Shown here: positions 54,290 through 62,747 of the stretch, in pieces
Position numbering within the stretch: position 1 is the first letter of the stretch
Layout of the letters: every line of letters starts with the position of its first letter
Origin: Achromobacter xylosoxidans
GTDB lineage: Bacteria; Pseudomonadota; Gammaproteobacteria; Burkholderiales; Burkholderiaceae_B
Reading direction: 5' to 3'
Assembly: GCF_002192695.1 (NCBI RefSeq)
Contig: NZ_MTLG01000063.1
Location: 1-64,000 of the forward strand
Length of the DNA: 64,000 bases
The notes under the pieces: generated by a model
Told to the model about the DNA's origin: nothing
The model's database searches: none
The model's input: the letters and a program-made list of their open reading frames with translations, nothing else
Made by a program: the position numbers and the translations under genes

Positions 54290-54401
54290 GGGGATGACTC
54301 CGAAAGTTGAAGGTCAATCGACAAGGCCGCCAGTGTCCGAACTTTACGGTCCCCTTTCAAACGACTATATTGCACGGCTTCATTACCATTGGTCATGCTA
54401 G

Positions 54402-55334
54402 ATGCGACTGCACTCGCCCTCCATGTCCGAACTGCACGCCTTCGTGACGGCGGCGCGCCTGGGCAGCTTCACGCGCGCCGCCGAGGTCCTATGCGTCACC
54501 CAGGGCGCCGTCAGCCGGGCCATTTCCCGCCTGGAAGCGCATTTCGGCCAACCGCTGATGCATCGCAACGCCCATGGCCTGACCCTGACCGAAACCGGAC
54601 GCCGCCTGTACGACGGCGCGCAAGGCCCCTTGCAGGAGATCGAGTCGCTCAGCGCCGGATTGCGCGCCAACGACCGCCGTCAGCGCTTGACGCTGTCGAC
54701 GGTGCCGACGCTGGCCAGCGCCTGGCTGCTGCCTCGCCTATCTGACTTTCACGCGCGCCACCCCGACATCCAGCTCGGCTTCGCGGCCTATCGCCGCAAC
54801 GAGGATTTTTCGGGAGCGACGCCCGACGCCAGCATCCTGTCCGGCATGCCGGAGCAATGGCCGGGCTGGCAGGTGGACTACGTGATCGGGCGTGAGTTGG
54901 TCGTGATCTGCCACCCCGCCCGGCTGGCCGCGCGGCGCGCGCAGGGGCTCTGGGACACGCCGGCCGGCCTGCTCGGGGAGCCGCTGCTGTATCACTCGAA
55001 CGGCATGGACAACTGGGTGCAATGGCTGGCCGCCGCCGGCGTGCCGCGCGCCTCGGTCCAGTTGTCCAATGGCTTTGACCAGGTGTCCATCCTGGTCCGC
55101 GCCGTCATGGCCGACATGGGCATCGCCGTGCTGCAGCGCTGCCTGGTCCGCGACGACCTGCAGGCGGGGCGCGTGGCCGCCCCCTTTCCCGACTTGCCGA
55201 TACGCATCGCTCGCGGCTACCACCTGTGCGCGCCGGCACAGCGGCGCGACCATTACGCGCTGGCCTGTTTCCGCCAGTGGCTGCTGGAGACGGCCGGGCA
55301 AGACCCGGACGTGCTGGCCGCCGGTCCCGGCTGA
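54402..55334 (+). CDS. LysR-family transcriptional regulator
   Basis: This 310-aa LysR regulator of the GcvA-like branch begins MRLHSPSMSELHAFVTAARLG, with recognition helix CVTQGAVSRAISRLE and effector domain TLSTVPTLASAWLLPRLSDF. It is divergent from the Bug/N-formylglutamate amidohydrolase operon over 112 bp and is the likely regulator. A later ATG at 54423 is possible, but the longer form matches the subfamily. Confidence 0.92.
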   Translation: MRLHSPSMSELHAFVTAARLGSFTRAAEVLCVTQGAVSRAISRLEAHFGQPLMHRNAHGLTLTETGRRLYDGAQGPLQEIESLSAGLRANDRRQRLTLSTVPTLASAWLLPRLSDFHARHPDIQLGFAAYRRNEDFSGATPDASILSGMPEQWPGWQVDYVIGRELVVICHPARLAARRAQGLWDTPAGLLGEPLLYHSNGMDNWVQWLAAAGVPRASVQLSNGFDQVSILVRAVMADMGIAVLQRCLVRDDLQAGRVAAPFPDLPIRIARGYHLCAPAQRRDHYALACFRQWLLETAGQDPDVLAAGPG

Positions 55335-55392
55335 AAGCCGATTCGACGAAACATGTGGTTTCGCACCGCAGCAGCAAATGCTACAGAATGAA

Positions 55393-55417
55393 AACGGGCT
55401 CCTGCGAGGAGCCCGTT
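55393..55417 (-). terminator. Rho-independent terminator of the zinc-ribbon gene
   Basis: AACGGGCTCCT-GCG-AGGAGCCCGTT is a perfect 11-bp stem with a 3-nt loop. On the minus strand it is followed by TTTT, 20 bases after the zinc-ribbon stop. It may also block LysR readthrough on the plus strand. Confidence 0.75.
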
Positions 55418-55437
55418 CGGATGACGCGGCGCAATGC

Positions 55438-55653
55438 TCAGGGCGCGAGCTTGAATCCCAGGTCCACGCCCCATTTATCGGTTTCACGCAGCCATTTCGC
55501 TCCGCAGTTCAGGCAGCGGAAGTGGTCTTCACGGCTTTCTTCGCGGCCTTTCTGCGTCGGGTTGGTGAATCCCTGATGCCCCAGATGGGCATGCGGCGCA
55601 ACGCCAGCAAGCCCGGGGTTAATGCGTTGGCAAGCCAGGCACATAACGCTCAT
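55438..55653 (-). CDS. Small zinc-ribbon protein
   Basis: This 71-aa protein has two Cys pairs, C5-x2-C8 (MCLACQR) and C47-x2-C50 (RCLNCGAKW), spaced as in a zinc ribbon, with His21/His23/His26 between them. The family is not named with confidence. It could be a nucleic-acid or protein-binding adaptor. The start at 55653 excludes an AT-rich upstream extension. A classical terminator follows it. Confidence 0.75.
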   Translation of the reverse strand: MSVMCLACQRINPGLAGVAPHAHLGHQGFTNPTQKGREESREDHFRCLNCGAKWLRETDKWGVDLGFKLAP

Positions 55654-55756
55654 TGATGCTTCCCTACAAACATAGTAACTAAATTGTAAGGGATTCCACC
55701 AATACTTTTCTATCAATATATGACGATAAATCCAAAAATAATTGTTAACGCCACAA
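55654..55756. other. AT-rich intergenic island
   Basis: This 103-bp gap between the AGE-family stop and the zinc-ribbon start is strikingly AT-rich against the surroundings, with runs such as AAAAATAATTGTTAA. It probably holds the zinc-ribbon promoter on the minus strand (TACAAT-like -10). No gene seen. Confidence 0.5.
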
Positions 55757-56863
55757 TTAAACAACGGTCGGCATGGCGGCCAGGCAGGTAGCCAGGTGGT
55801 ACGGCGAGGTCGAAGGCATGTCCGCGCGCACCACCGCCCCATCCGCGTCCAGGCATTCGTACCAGCCGCCCGCGTGCAGGAAACGCGCGCGGAACATGGC
55901 CAGCCCGGCCTCCAGCGCGGGCAGATCGCCCAGCACGCCGAGCACCCGCAGATACTCGGTCTGCGCCCAGATCCGGCGCGTGTCGTCGATGACGGCGCCA
56001 GATTCGTTCAGCGAGGCCGCCACCCCGCCCGCGTCCACGCCATGGCGGCGCGACCAGCGCACCGCGCGCGGCAGCGATTCCGCCAGGTCCAGGCCGTCGA
56101 ATACCTCGGCCGAGCCGTGCACCAGCGACAGCCATTCGAACTGGTGCCCGGGCTCCAGCCGATTGCCGGGAGTGCCTTGCCGCTCCTCCGAAATGCACTG
56201 CGAGGGCGCGTGCACGAAGAAATGGCTGATGCCTTGCGCCAGGCCGCGCAGACGCTGCGCGTACAGGGCGGGCTCCGCGACCTGGGCCGCGGCCAGATAC
56301 GCCTCGGTCAGATGCATCATGGGATTCTGCGCGGGCGCGCGCAGCGACTGGCTCAGGTCCGGGCTGAGCGCCGCGTGGTACAGCCCATCGGCGGTCTTGA
56401 AGCGCGCCTCGATGGCCGAGGACGTGGACAGCATGAGCTTGCGCGCATCCGCGTTGCGGCTGCGGCGGAAATAGGCAGCGCAAGCCAGCACGATGAAGGC
56501 ATGGGTATAGAGGTCCTGCGTTTCGTCCAGCGCACGCGCCTGGGCGTCCACGCTGTAGCGCCAGCCGCCGTGGACTTCGTCGCGGAACACGCGCCGCAGC
56601 GACTCGAACAGCAGGTGGGCATGCGCGCCCGCGGCGGCCCCGGGCGCTTCCGAAAATACGTAGAGCTGGCGCGCGCAAGCCATGGCGCGGTAGCGCGCGG
56701 CCGGCAGCGCGGCGCCGGTGGCCGCGTCCAGCGATTCATAAGGCAGGCCGAGCGCGCCATTGAAACCCTGCCCCATCCAGAGGGGCAGGACAACGGAATC
56801 AAAGTGGTCGCGGAATGCGCGGAGGTGTTCCGCAAGTGAAGAGTTGGTCTGTGCGGCAGTCAT
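55757..56863 (-). CDS. AGE-family epimerase/isomerase
   Basis: This 368-aa (alpha/alpha)6-barrel protein of the N-acylglucosamine 2-epimerase/mannose isomerase family has typical segments QDLYTHAFIVLACAAYFR, NPMMHLTEAYLAAAQ, EPGHQFEWLSLV (catalytic His region) and DDTRRIWAQTEYLRVL with a further catalytic His position near the end (SPYHLATCLA). It interconverts aldoses and ketoses or epimerises at C2. The ATG at 56863 is chosen, and 56878 would add five residues. No sugar genes are nearby to name a substrate. Confidence 0.88.
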   Translation of the reverse strand: MTAAQTNSSLAEHLRAFRDHFDSVVLPLWMGQGFNGALGLPYESLDAATGAALPAARYRAMACARQLYVFSEAPGAAAGAHAHLLFESLRRVFRDEVHGGWRYSVDAQARALDETQDLYTHAFIVLACAAYFRRSRNADARKLMLSTSSAIEARFKTADGLYHAALSPDLSQSLRAPAQNPMMHLTEAYLAAAQVAEPALYAQRLRGLAQGISHFFVHAPSQCISEERQGTPGNRLEPGHQFEWLSLVHGSAEVFDGLDLAESLPRAVRWSRRHGVDAGGVAASLNESGAVIDDTRRIWAQTEYLRVLGVLGDLPALEAGLAMFRARFLHAGGWYECLDADGAVVRADMPSTSPYHLATCLAAMPTVV

Positions 56864-57011
56864 CTTGGAACGGCGCATACCCAATGAGGGCCCCAGATTT
56901 TGGAGCAGCAACGATAACCGAAATCTTCGTCGCAAACCTTTGAGTATTCTCCGAAGCGTCATGCTCACACAGACCGGTCCCGCCTATCAGCTCCGTCCAG
57001 GGCGCAGCGCC

Positions 57012-57224
57012 CTATCGGAAGATGTTTTCCTCTACCCAGTTCTGCGCGAATACTTCCGCGCGATCGCGTGCTTCGTCCAACGAAGCGCAGTTGCCCAAGT
57101 GGGAAAACGCGGCATCCACTTCGGTGCCGCCCTCAGCCGTAACCGTCAGCAGTACGCCATATCCGCCGGTATCCATGGCCGCTGTGGAAACGTCGATCAG
57201 AACTTCCTGGTCACGATGCTGCAT
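57012..57224 (-). CDS. Small conserved-looking protein, 70 aa
   Basis: This 70-aa protein has a GGGAGG ribosome site six bases before its ATG. It looks like an alpha/beta fold (VLIDVSTAAMDTGGYGVLLTVT strands, SLDEARDRAEVFAQNWVEENIF helix), soluble and acidic. Function and family are unknown. A nested inverted-repeat structure lies 27-97 bases upstream in its presumed leader, and a small dyad covers its stop. Confidence 0.7.
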   Translation of the reverse strand: MQHRDQEVLIDVSTAAMDTGGYGVLLTVTAEGGTEVDAAFSHLGNCASLDEARDRAEVFAQNWVEENIFR

Positions 57225-57553
57225 GTGCTACCTCCCAGTCGGTTACCTAAACGCGTGAACCACGCGTGACGTTGCGGGAGCAGAATTCCCGCGCAAATGA
57301 ATAGACCTGCAAACGTCACGCAAGTTCATCTTACTGGCGACTCGGCGCCCGCGATACGTCGAAAAGCAGCCAAATCGCGCATTCCCTCTCAGGAAATTCC
57401 CGTAGCGCGGCCCGAATAGTCGCGAACCTGCGAAATACTGCGAAAACATTCGCAAATTGTGTGGAAATACCAGCCCCAAACGATCAAGACGCGGCGAAAC
57501 GCGGGATGCGGCTTCAAGCCGTTCCGGTTGTCGACATAATCGGATTTGGCGGG
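57225..57553. other. Intergenic region with nested inverted repeats and GCGAA repeats
   Basis: This 329-bp gap holds no credible gene; the open frame crossing it has shadow-like composition. It contains ACGCGTG-AAC-CACGCGT (57251-57267), a long-range pair GCGTGACGTT/AACGTCACGC (57264-57273 with 57312-57321), an inner hairpin GCGGGA-N7-TCCCGC (57274-57292), and GCGAA at 57422, 57430 and 57440 with TTCGC at 57449. It probably serves as promoter and leader for the 70-aa gene. Confidence 0.5.
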
Positions 57554-57778
57554 CTATCGCAAATGGATCGCGCCGGGCTCTTCCATGCGCAGGGAGAGCT
57601 TGCCCTTCTCGGTGATGAGCCAGCGGCCATCGGCGCCGGCCTCGATGCAACGCAGCGTCTCCAGCGCCTGCGCCACGTGCGCGGGCACCTCAGTCTGGGC
57701 GGCGCCGGGCTCGCCATTGTCGGCCACGATGCGCAGCCAATGTCCCAGCTCGCCTTTCTCGAAACGGTGCAATGCCAT
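57554..57778 (-). CDS. Small hypothetical protein, 74 aa
   Basis: This is a 74-aa soluble protein (MALHRFEKGELGHWLRIVADNGE start) with a repeated strand-turn pattern and a C-terminal GRWLITEKGKLSLRMEEPG segment. Family not recognised. It lies 50 bp after the TSUP transporter gene on the same strand and may be co-transcribed with it. Confidence 0.65.
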   Translation of the reverse strand: MALHRFEKGELGHWLRIVADNGEPGAAQTEVPAHVAQALETLRCIEAGADGRWLITEKGKLSLRMEEPGAIHLR

Positions 57779-57828
57779 GCGGTGATTCTCTCTTGAATAC
57801 CCAACGATAGCATGCCCCCGGATCCGTC

Positions 57829-58575
57829 CTAGGACAGCAACTGCGGCAACGACGACGCGAGCAGCGCCACACCCGACACGGTGAGCAAGCCCAGCACGAT
57901 GCGGCGGAACGCCACGTCGCTGATGCCCACGTAGACGCGCGTGCCCCACAGGGTCGGCACCAGCATCGCCGGCAGGATCACCGCAAACAGCGGCAACATG
58001 TCGCGCGTGACCACGCCCGTGTAGACATAGCTCGCCATCGTCACCACCAGCATCGACAGGTTGAAGTTCTGGATCACCGCGCGCTGCACGTCGCGGTCGA
58101 AGCGGCGCAGGGTGCACCACAGGGTCGGAATGACGCCGGTGAACCCGCCTATGCCACCCATGACGCCCCCCATCGCACCCACCACGCCATCGGCCAATCT
58201 TCCGCCTGCGGTGATGGGCGGCAATCGCGTCGCAAACAGCATGACCGGACACCAGACCGCCAGCAGTCCGCCGACCAGCGCCTTGAACATGAGCGGATCC
58301 AGGTAGGGCAGCAACTTGACGCCCAACGGAATGCCCAGCAATCCGCCCGCCACGAACGGCAGCAGATGCGCCATCCCGAACCCCCGGCGCACGGTGAACG
58401 CGGCCAGCAATTGGCCGGTGAGCGAGCCGAACACCACCATGGCGGCGGCGAGCTTCGGATCTATGGTCCAGGCCCAGAACGACATGGCCACCATGCCAAA
58501 GCCGAAGCCCGACAGGCCCTGCACGAAACCCGCGGCCATGGCGCCCGCCGCGACCAGCACATATAAGGAATCCAT
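57829..58575 (-). CDS. TSUP (TauE/SafE)-family membrane transporter
   Basis: This 248-aa membrane protein has eight or so helices in two repeats, each with the family Gly-rich loop (GFVQGLSGFGFGMVAM near residues 15-30, and GGVMGGIGGFTGVIPTLWCTL near 130-150). TauE/SafE proteins export sulfite, sulfoacetate or related organosulfonates. The start at 58575 (MDSLYVLVAAG) places helix 1 at the N-terminus. Confidence 0.9.
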   Translation of the reverse strand: MDSLYVLVAAGAMAAGFVQGLSGFGFGMVAMSFWAWTIDPKLAAAMVVFGSLTGQLLAAFTVRRGFGMAHLLPFVAGGLLGIPLGVKLLPYLDPLMFKALVGGLLAVWCPVMLFATRLPPITAGGRLADGVVGAMGGVMGGIGGFTGVIPTLWCTLRRFDRDVQRAVIQNFNLSMLVVTMASYVYTGVVTRDMLPLFAVILPAMLVPTLWGTRVYVGISDVAFRRIVLGLLTVSGVALLASSLPQLLS

Positions 58576-58656
58576 ATCCGCCGCACGCCCGCAAAAGAAG
58601 CCGGAACCGGTCCCGGCGCACGACATTCTAGAACGCGCGGATATCTCGTCCCTGCG

Positions 58657-59568
58657 CTACGAAGGACGCAACGCCAGCGGCCGCTTCAGGCGCGTCGCCG
58701 CGGCCGACGCCGCCACGCTGGCGCCGATCAAGGCCAGGCCCAACGCCAGGTCGGCGGAGATGCGTTCGTGGAACACCAGCGACGACACGATCAGCCCGAT
58801 CACCGGCACGCACAGCATGGCGATCGAGGTCGCCACGGGCGGCATCTTCTGCGTCATGCCCAGCACCACGATGAAGGTCAGCGCCGTGGCCAGCGGACCG
58901 GTGTACAGAATCACCGGCCATGCCTCAGGCTCGGCCAGAAAGACAGGCGCGCCATCGCGCATCCACGCCAACGCGGCCAGCGGCAGCGCCGCGATGGCCG
59001 TCTGCCACGGAATCATGTCCGCGCCCAGGCGGATATGCCGGCTGCCGCGCAACTGGATGATGTTGCAGGCCCAGGCGAAGGACGCGCCCAGCAGCATCGC
59101 CAGGCCTATGACGGTGTGCGCCTGCCAGGGACTGAACGCGGGCGCGACGATGACGGCGATGCCGGCATAGCTCAGCGCCGTCGCCAGCCATTGCGCCAGC
59201 GACAGGCGTTCCTTGAGGATCAGCGAGGACAGCGGAATGACCCAGATGGAAGTGGCGTAGGCGATCACGGACGCGCGCCCCGGCGCCACGTATTGCATCG
59301 CCCACAGCGCCAGCGCCGTGAACGCCCCCATCTGCAGCAGCGCCACACCCGCCACCAGCGGCATTTCCTGCCGCGTGGGCAGGCGCAGGCGGCCCAGCAT
59401 GCCCAGCACCAGCGCGCTGATCAGCGCGGCCGAGCCAAAGCGGCTGGCGGCCAGCCAGAGCGGGCTCATATGCGCCAGCCCCAGCTTCATGACCGGCCAA
59501 TTGCCGCCCCAGATGGCTACCGCGCCGACCAGCGGCAAAAACCTGCCCAACGTGCTCTGCTGACTCAT
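58657..59568 (-). CDS. EamA/DMT-family transporter
   Basis: This 303-aa ten-helix exporter has two EamA repeats (residues 10-140 and 150-295; GAVAIWGGNWPVMKLGLAHM and TGPLATALTFIVVLGMTQKM as typical segments). It is divergent from an Lrp/AsnC regulator over 160 bp, an arrangement common for amino-acid exporters controlled by their substrate. An Lrp-suited dyad lies between them. Confidence 0.9.
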   Translation of the reverse strand: MSQQSTLGRFLPLVGAVAIWGGNWPVMKLGLAHMSPLWLAASRFGSAALISALVLGMLGRLRLPTRQEMPLVAGVALLQMGAFTALALWAMQYVAPGRASVIAYATSIWVIPLSSLILKERLSLAQWLATALSYAGIAVIVAPAFSPWQAHTVIGLAMLLGASFAWACNIIQLRGSRHIRLGADMIPWQTAIAALPLAALAWMRDGAPVFLAEPEAWPVILYTGPLATALTFIVVLGMTQKMPPVATSIAMLCVPVIGLIVSSLVFHERISADLALGLALIGASVAASAAATRLKRPLALRPS

Positions 59569-59599
59569 TACTGCCCAATCTACCGCTTGAATATTCCGT

Positions 59600-59620
59600 G
59601 TTTTGGCACAATTGCAAAAC
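59600..59620. promoter_or_regulatory. Candidate Lrp/AsnC operator
   Basis: GTTTTG-N9-CAAAAC is a perfect dyad with an inner CAATTG, in an AT-rich stretch between the divergent EamA and Lrp genes. Confidence 0.45.
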
Positions 59621-59728
59621 GATGAAATAGTCTATAGGGTTAACCCCAGCACATTTCACTGCATTCAACGGCAATACCCGTCATACTCAGCACGGATGAA
59701 TTGCCGAATGACCATTACTAGGTGACTT

Positions 59729-60199
59729 ATGCCGGAAATCAACCTGGATGCCACCGACATCCGTATCCTCAATGAACTGCAGCGCGATGCGCGCCTGACC
59801 AATGTCGAACTTGCGGCGCGCGTGAACCTGTCCGCCTCGCCCTGTCTGGCGCGCGTGCGCCGGCTGGAAACCGAAGGCTTGATCGACCGCCGCGTCACGC
59901 TGCTGAACGCCCGCAAGTTGGGCCTGAAGGTCAACGTGTTCATCCAGATCTCGCTGGACAAGCAGCGCAAGGCGGCGCTGGACGTGTTCGAACGCGAGAT
60001 CGCGGTCCTGCCGGAAATCATGGAGTGCTACCTGATGTCGGGCGACGCCGACTACCTGATCCGCGCCCTGGTGCCGGACGTCGACGCGCTGGAGCGGCTG
60101 ATCGTCGAACACATCACCCGCATCCCCGGCGTGGCCAGCATCCGCTCCAGCTTCGCGTTGAAGCAGGTGCTGTACACCACCGCCGTCCCGCTTGCTTGA
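59729..60199 (+). CDS. Lrp/AsnC-family transcriptional regulator
   Basis: This 156-aa protein has an N-terminal HTH ([42 protein letters not shown] over residues 6-47) and a C-terminal RAM/AsnC ligand domain ([19 protein letters not shown] near 100-118). Lrp proteins form octamers and respond to amino acids. It is probably a local regulator of the divergent EamA exporter, and through the dyad between them also of itself. Confidence 0.94.
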   Translation: MPEINLDATDIRILNELQRDARLTNVELAARVNLSASPCLARVRRLETEGLIDRRVTLLNARKLGLKVNVFIQISLDKQRKAALDVFEREIAVLPEIMECYLMSGDADYLIRALVPDVDALERLIVEHITRIPGVASIRSSFALKQVLYTTAVPLA

Positions 60200-60300
60200 A
60201 GCCCTGGGCGCCGACTTGCGGGATCCCCGGCGCCCCTCCACAATGAAAGCGCCGCGCGCCCGCGCCGGCGTCCCTCCCATCGCCTAGCAAGGAGAACACC

Positions 60301-60534
60301 ATGCCTGAAACCGACTGGTTCCCCGGCGGCACGCTACCCGATCGTCAGGGCTACTTCGAAGTGGAATTCGAAACGGGTGAAACCGAAATCACACGCTACG
60401 GCATGCTCGGCTGGGAGCCCGAGCAGGACCGCGGCCGCATCAAGCGCTGGCGCGGCCTGGACCCGGCCATCGAAGCTGCCGAAATGCAGCGCGAGAGCGC
60501 AGTGCGCAACAACGGCGATACGCTCATGGGCTGA
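60301..60534 (+). CDS. Small conserved-looking protein, 77 aa
   Basis: This is a 77-aa acidic soluble protein with AAGGAGA in front of its ATG. The pattern QGYFEVEFETGETEITRYGMLGWEPEQDRGRIKRW suggests a small beta-barrel followed by a helix. Family and role are unknown. It is closed by a strong bidirectional terminator. Confidence 0.7.
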   Translation: MPETDWFPGGTLPDRQGYFEVEFETGETEITRYGMLGWEPEQDRGRIKRWRGLDPAIEAAEMQRESAVRNNGDTLMG

Positions 60535-60557
60535 AGCGCCGGCTGACGCGCCAAACA

Positions 60558-60588
60558 AAAACGCCGCGGAAGACCTCCGCGGCGTTTT
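60558..60588. terminator. Bidirectional rho-independent terminator
   Basis: A 13-bp stem AAAACGCCGCGGA / TCCGCGGCGTTTT with a 5-nt loop brings its own A/T tracts on both strands. It serves the convergent 77-aa and SYLF genes. Confidence 0.85.
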
Positions 60589-60603
60589 GCTCTGCCGGCA
60601 GGC

Positions 60604-61197
60604 TCAAAGATCCAGCTTGGAGATCTTGGTGCCGGCCAAGGACACGCCCGCCATCAAGCCGCCGTTGTTCATCACGAAACCGACAATGGGCTGTTGCGCC
60701 GTGTTGGTGTCGATGCGGCCGTTGGCGCCCACATTGACAACCGCAACCGTCGCATCGGCGCCCACGGTCCAACCGCTACTGTTGCGGAACTTGGCAAGCG
60801 CCTCATCCGTCATGAACAGCAGCACCATCGCCTTGGACTGCGCGCCGGCCTGGAAGCCGACGGAACCCGCCGTGGTGCTGTAGTAGCCGGCGGTGGAGCT
60901 ACCCACGCGCAGCACGCCCTTGCCATGCTCGGCGCCGATGATGAAGCTGCCGCTCAACACATCAGGAAAGATCAGCACGCCCCGGGCGCGCGCGACCAGT
61001 TCCCTGGACTGCGGCGACGCTTGGTAGAGCTTGCCCAAGGTGGCGTCGGCCGCGCTGTTCAACGATTGGCGTTGTTCAGTGGCGGTTGCCGAGGATTTGG
61101 GACTGGTGGTGGTGCAGCCCGTGAACATCAGGCCGGCCACGCCGATCGCCGCGGCGGCCAGGCCAGCGCGACGCAAGACAGGAAAAGTATCAAACAT
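60604..61197 (-). CDS. SYLF-domain (YSC84-like) lipoprotein
   Basis: This 197-aa lipoprotein (lipobox LMFTGC at about residue 28) has a SYLF/YSC84 lipid-binding domain: RARGVLIFPDVLSGSFIIGAEHGKGVL, SVGFQAGAQSKAMVLLFMTDEALAKF and VGADATVAVVNVGANG are the family core. The role in bacteria is unclear; envelope lipid binding is assumed. AAAGGAG precedes the ATG at 61197. Confidence 0.9.
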   Translation of the reverse strand: MFDTFPVLRRAGLAAAAIGVAGLMFTGCTTTSPKSSATATEQRQSLNSAADATLGKLYQASPQSRELVARARGVLIFPDVLSGSFIIGAEHGKGVLRVGSSTAGYYSTTAGSVGFQAGAQSKAMVLLFMTDEALAKFRNSSGWTVGADATVAVVNVGANGRIDTNTAQQPIVGFVMNNGGLMAGVSLAGTKISKLDL

Positions 61198-61317
61198 GGA
61201 ACTCTCCTTTTTTGTTGTCACCCTCTACCAATGTACTGGGCAATGCCAGCAGCGCAAAGCACACGATTGTGTGAAAAGAAACAAAAATCTGCGTGCCGCC
61301 GTGGACGCGGTTTGCCG

Positions 61318-61572
61318 CTACAGGATGCCGTAACGGGGTTCGCCCGTGGATGCGTCGACCGACACGATGCCGGACAGCACCAATTCGGCATGGCGCCGCG
61401 CCGTGCCGGGATCGTCGAAGGTCACGAAGCGCGGCAGCGACCAGCGCCGCTCGAACTCGCCCTCGGTCCTGCGGCATACCGCAATCTCGATAGCCAACAT
61501 GCCAGTATCCAGCCGGATGACCTGACACTGCACCTCGAACCCATCAATATGACGCTGTGGCCACGCGCCCAT
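61318..61572 (-). CDS. Small hypothetical protein, 84 aa
   Basis: This 84-aa protein has AGGAG six bases upstream of the ATG at 61572, better than the TTG that opens the frame. The sequence (GFEVQCQVIRLDTGMLAIEIAV, then RFVTFDDPGTARRHAELVLSGIVSVD) suggests an alpha/beta fold. No family recognised. Confidence 0.65.
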   Translation of the reverse strand: MGAWPQRHIDGFEVQCQVIRLDTGMLAIEIAVCRRTEGEFERRWSLPRFVTFDDPGTARRHAELVLSGIVSVDASTGEPRYGIL

Positions 61573-61766
61573 TCCTTGCTCCTGAAACAGCTTTTCACGG
61601 CCGCAATATGCCAAAGAAATTTTGGCTTGAAAAGCAATGTTTTCAAGGAGTTATGGCGTACTAGCGCAGCTAGTGCGAACGCATCTTGCAGCCCGCTGAA
61701 ATGGCCGCGCAGCGGAGCGTTTTCTGCTGTTTCGCGCCGCGCCGGCGCAATGGCGCGCTGACGGCT

Positions 61767-62630
61767 TCAGCCGCCGGGCGGACGGATCCATTGCGCGTCC
61801 CATAAGCCTTCGCCGCGCTCGAGCGCCGCGCCCAATGCCTGCTTGCTGCGCTGCGCCACCGCCGCGAGCAAGGCATTGCAAACGGAAAAGGCCGCGGTGT
61901 AGGAATCGAACGGCGAGGCGCTGGAACTGCGCGCTATCAGCACGTGGTGTGCCGATGCCGCGGCGGGCGCCGAGGCCGAATCGGTGATCAGGATCACCTT
62001 GCCGCCACGTTGCCGGAAGTACTGCACCGCCTTGGCCGCGGCAACCGAGTAGCGCCTGAAGGTAAACGCCAGCAGCACGTCGGCCTCGTCGATCCAGAGC
62101 AGCTGGTCTTCCAGGAACAGCGGGCCGGCGGCGACCATGGGCTTGACCGAAGGCAGGCACAGGTTCAGATAAAGCGCCACATGGCTGGCCAGCGGCGCGG
62201 CCTGGCGCAGCCCCAGCACATGCACCCGCCCCTTGCGCTGCGTCAGCAGCCGCACGGCGGCCTCGAAGGCCGCCACGTCGATCGACGCGTAGGTCTCCTT
62301 CAGGTTGTGCTGGTCGTGCAGCAAGGCGTTGTGCAGGCAGGCGCGCGCCGAGGGCTTGTCGGCGCCGACCGCGTCCGCGCGCTCGCCGGGCGAGGCCAGT
62401 CGCGCCGTCACTTCCGCGCGCGCCTCCATCTGCGCCTGCGCATAGCTGTCGTAGCCCAGCTTGGCCAGCAGGCGCACCACGGTGGAAGCGCTGGTGCCGA
62501 CCTGCCTGGCCAGCGCCGTCGCCGATTCCAGCAGGCTTTGCGGATAGCGCGCCTGCATCTCATCGACCAGCACTTGTTCGCTCTTGCTGAGCTTGCGGCC
62601 ATAGCCGGCAATACGTTGGTGCAGGTTCAT
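61767..62630 (-). CDS. RpiR/MurR-family transcriptional regulator
   Basis: This 287-aa regulator has an N-terminal HTH (ATALARQVGTSASTVVRLLAKLGYDSYAQ, residues 37-65) and a C-terminal SIS sugar-isomerase-like domain (GRVHVLGLRQAAPLASHVALYL, then VLLAFTFRRYSVAAAKAVQYFRQRGGKVILITD). Although SIS domains bind phosphosugars, members beside TTT genes probably sense other acids. It is divergent from a Bug receptor/AstE-like operon across a cluster of ATTGC half-sites. Confidence 0.92.
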   Translation of the reverse strand: MNLHQRIAGYGRKLSKSEQVLVDEMQARYPQSLLESATALARQVGTSASTVVRLLAKLGYDSYAQAQMEARAEVTARLASPGERADAVGADKPSARACLHNALLHDQHNLKETYASIDVAAFEAAVRLLTQRKGRVHVLGLRQAAPLASHVALYLNLCLPSVKPMVAAGPLFLEDQLLWIDEADVLLAFTFRRYSVAAAKAVQYFRQRGGKVILITDSASAPAAASAHHVLIARSSSASPFDSYTAAFSVCNALLAAVAQRSKQALGAALERGEGLWDAQWIRPPGG

Positions 62631-62673
62631 CCTTGCATGGCCCTAGGTGATAACCCCAAATTTCACAACACAC

Positions 62674-62710
62674 ATTGCATCTTATATTGCTGTCTGCAAT
62701 CTTCATTGCA
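62674..62710. promoter_or_regulatory. ATTGC half-site cluster, candidate RpiR operator
   Basis: ATTGC-TGTCT-GCAAT is a perfect dyad at 62686-62700, flanked by ATTGCA at 62674-62679 and 62705-62710. The cluster lies midway between the two divergent starts. Confidence 0.5.
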
Positions 62711-62747
62711 AATTAGACCAAACCCGCAGTCACCACAAGAGAATTCC

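Noticed and set aside
57243..57650. 135-codon minus-strand open frame across the intergenic region
   Set aside because: It overlaps the 74-aa gene, has no ribosome site, and runs through inverted repeats.
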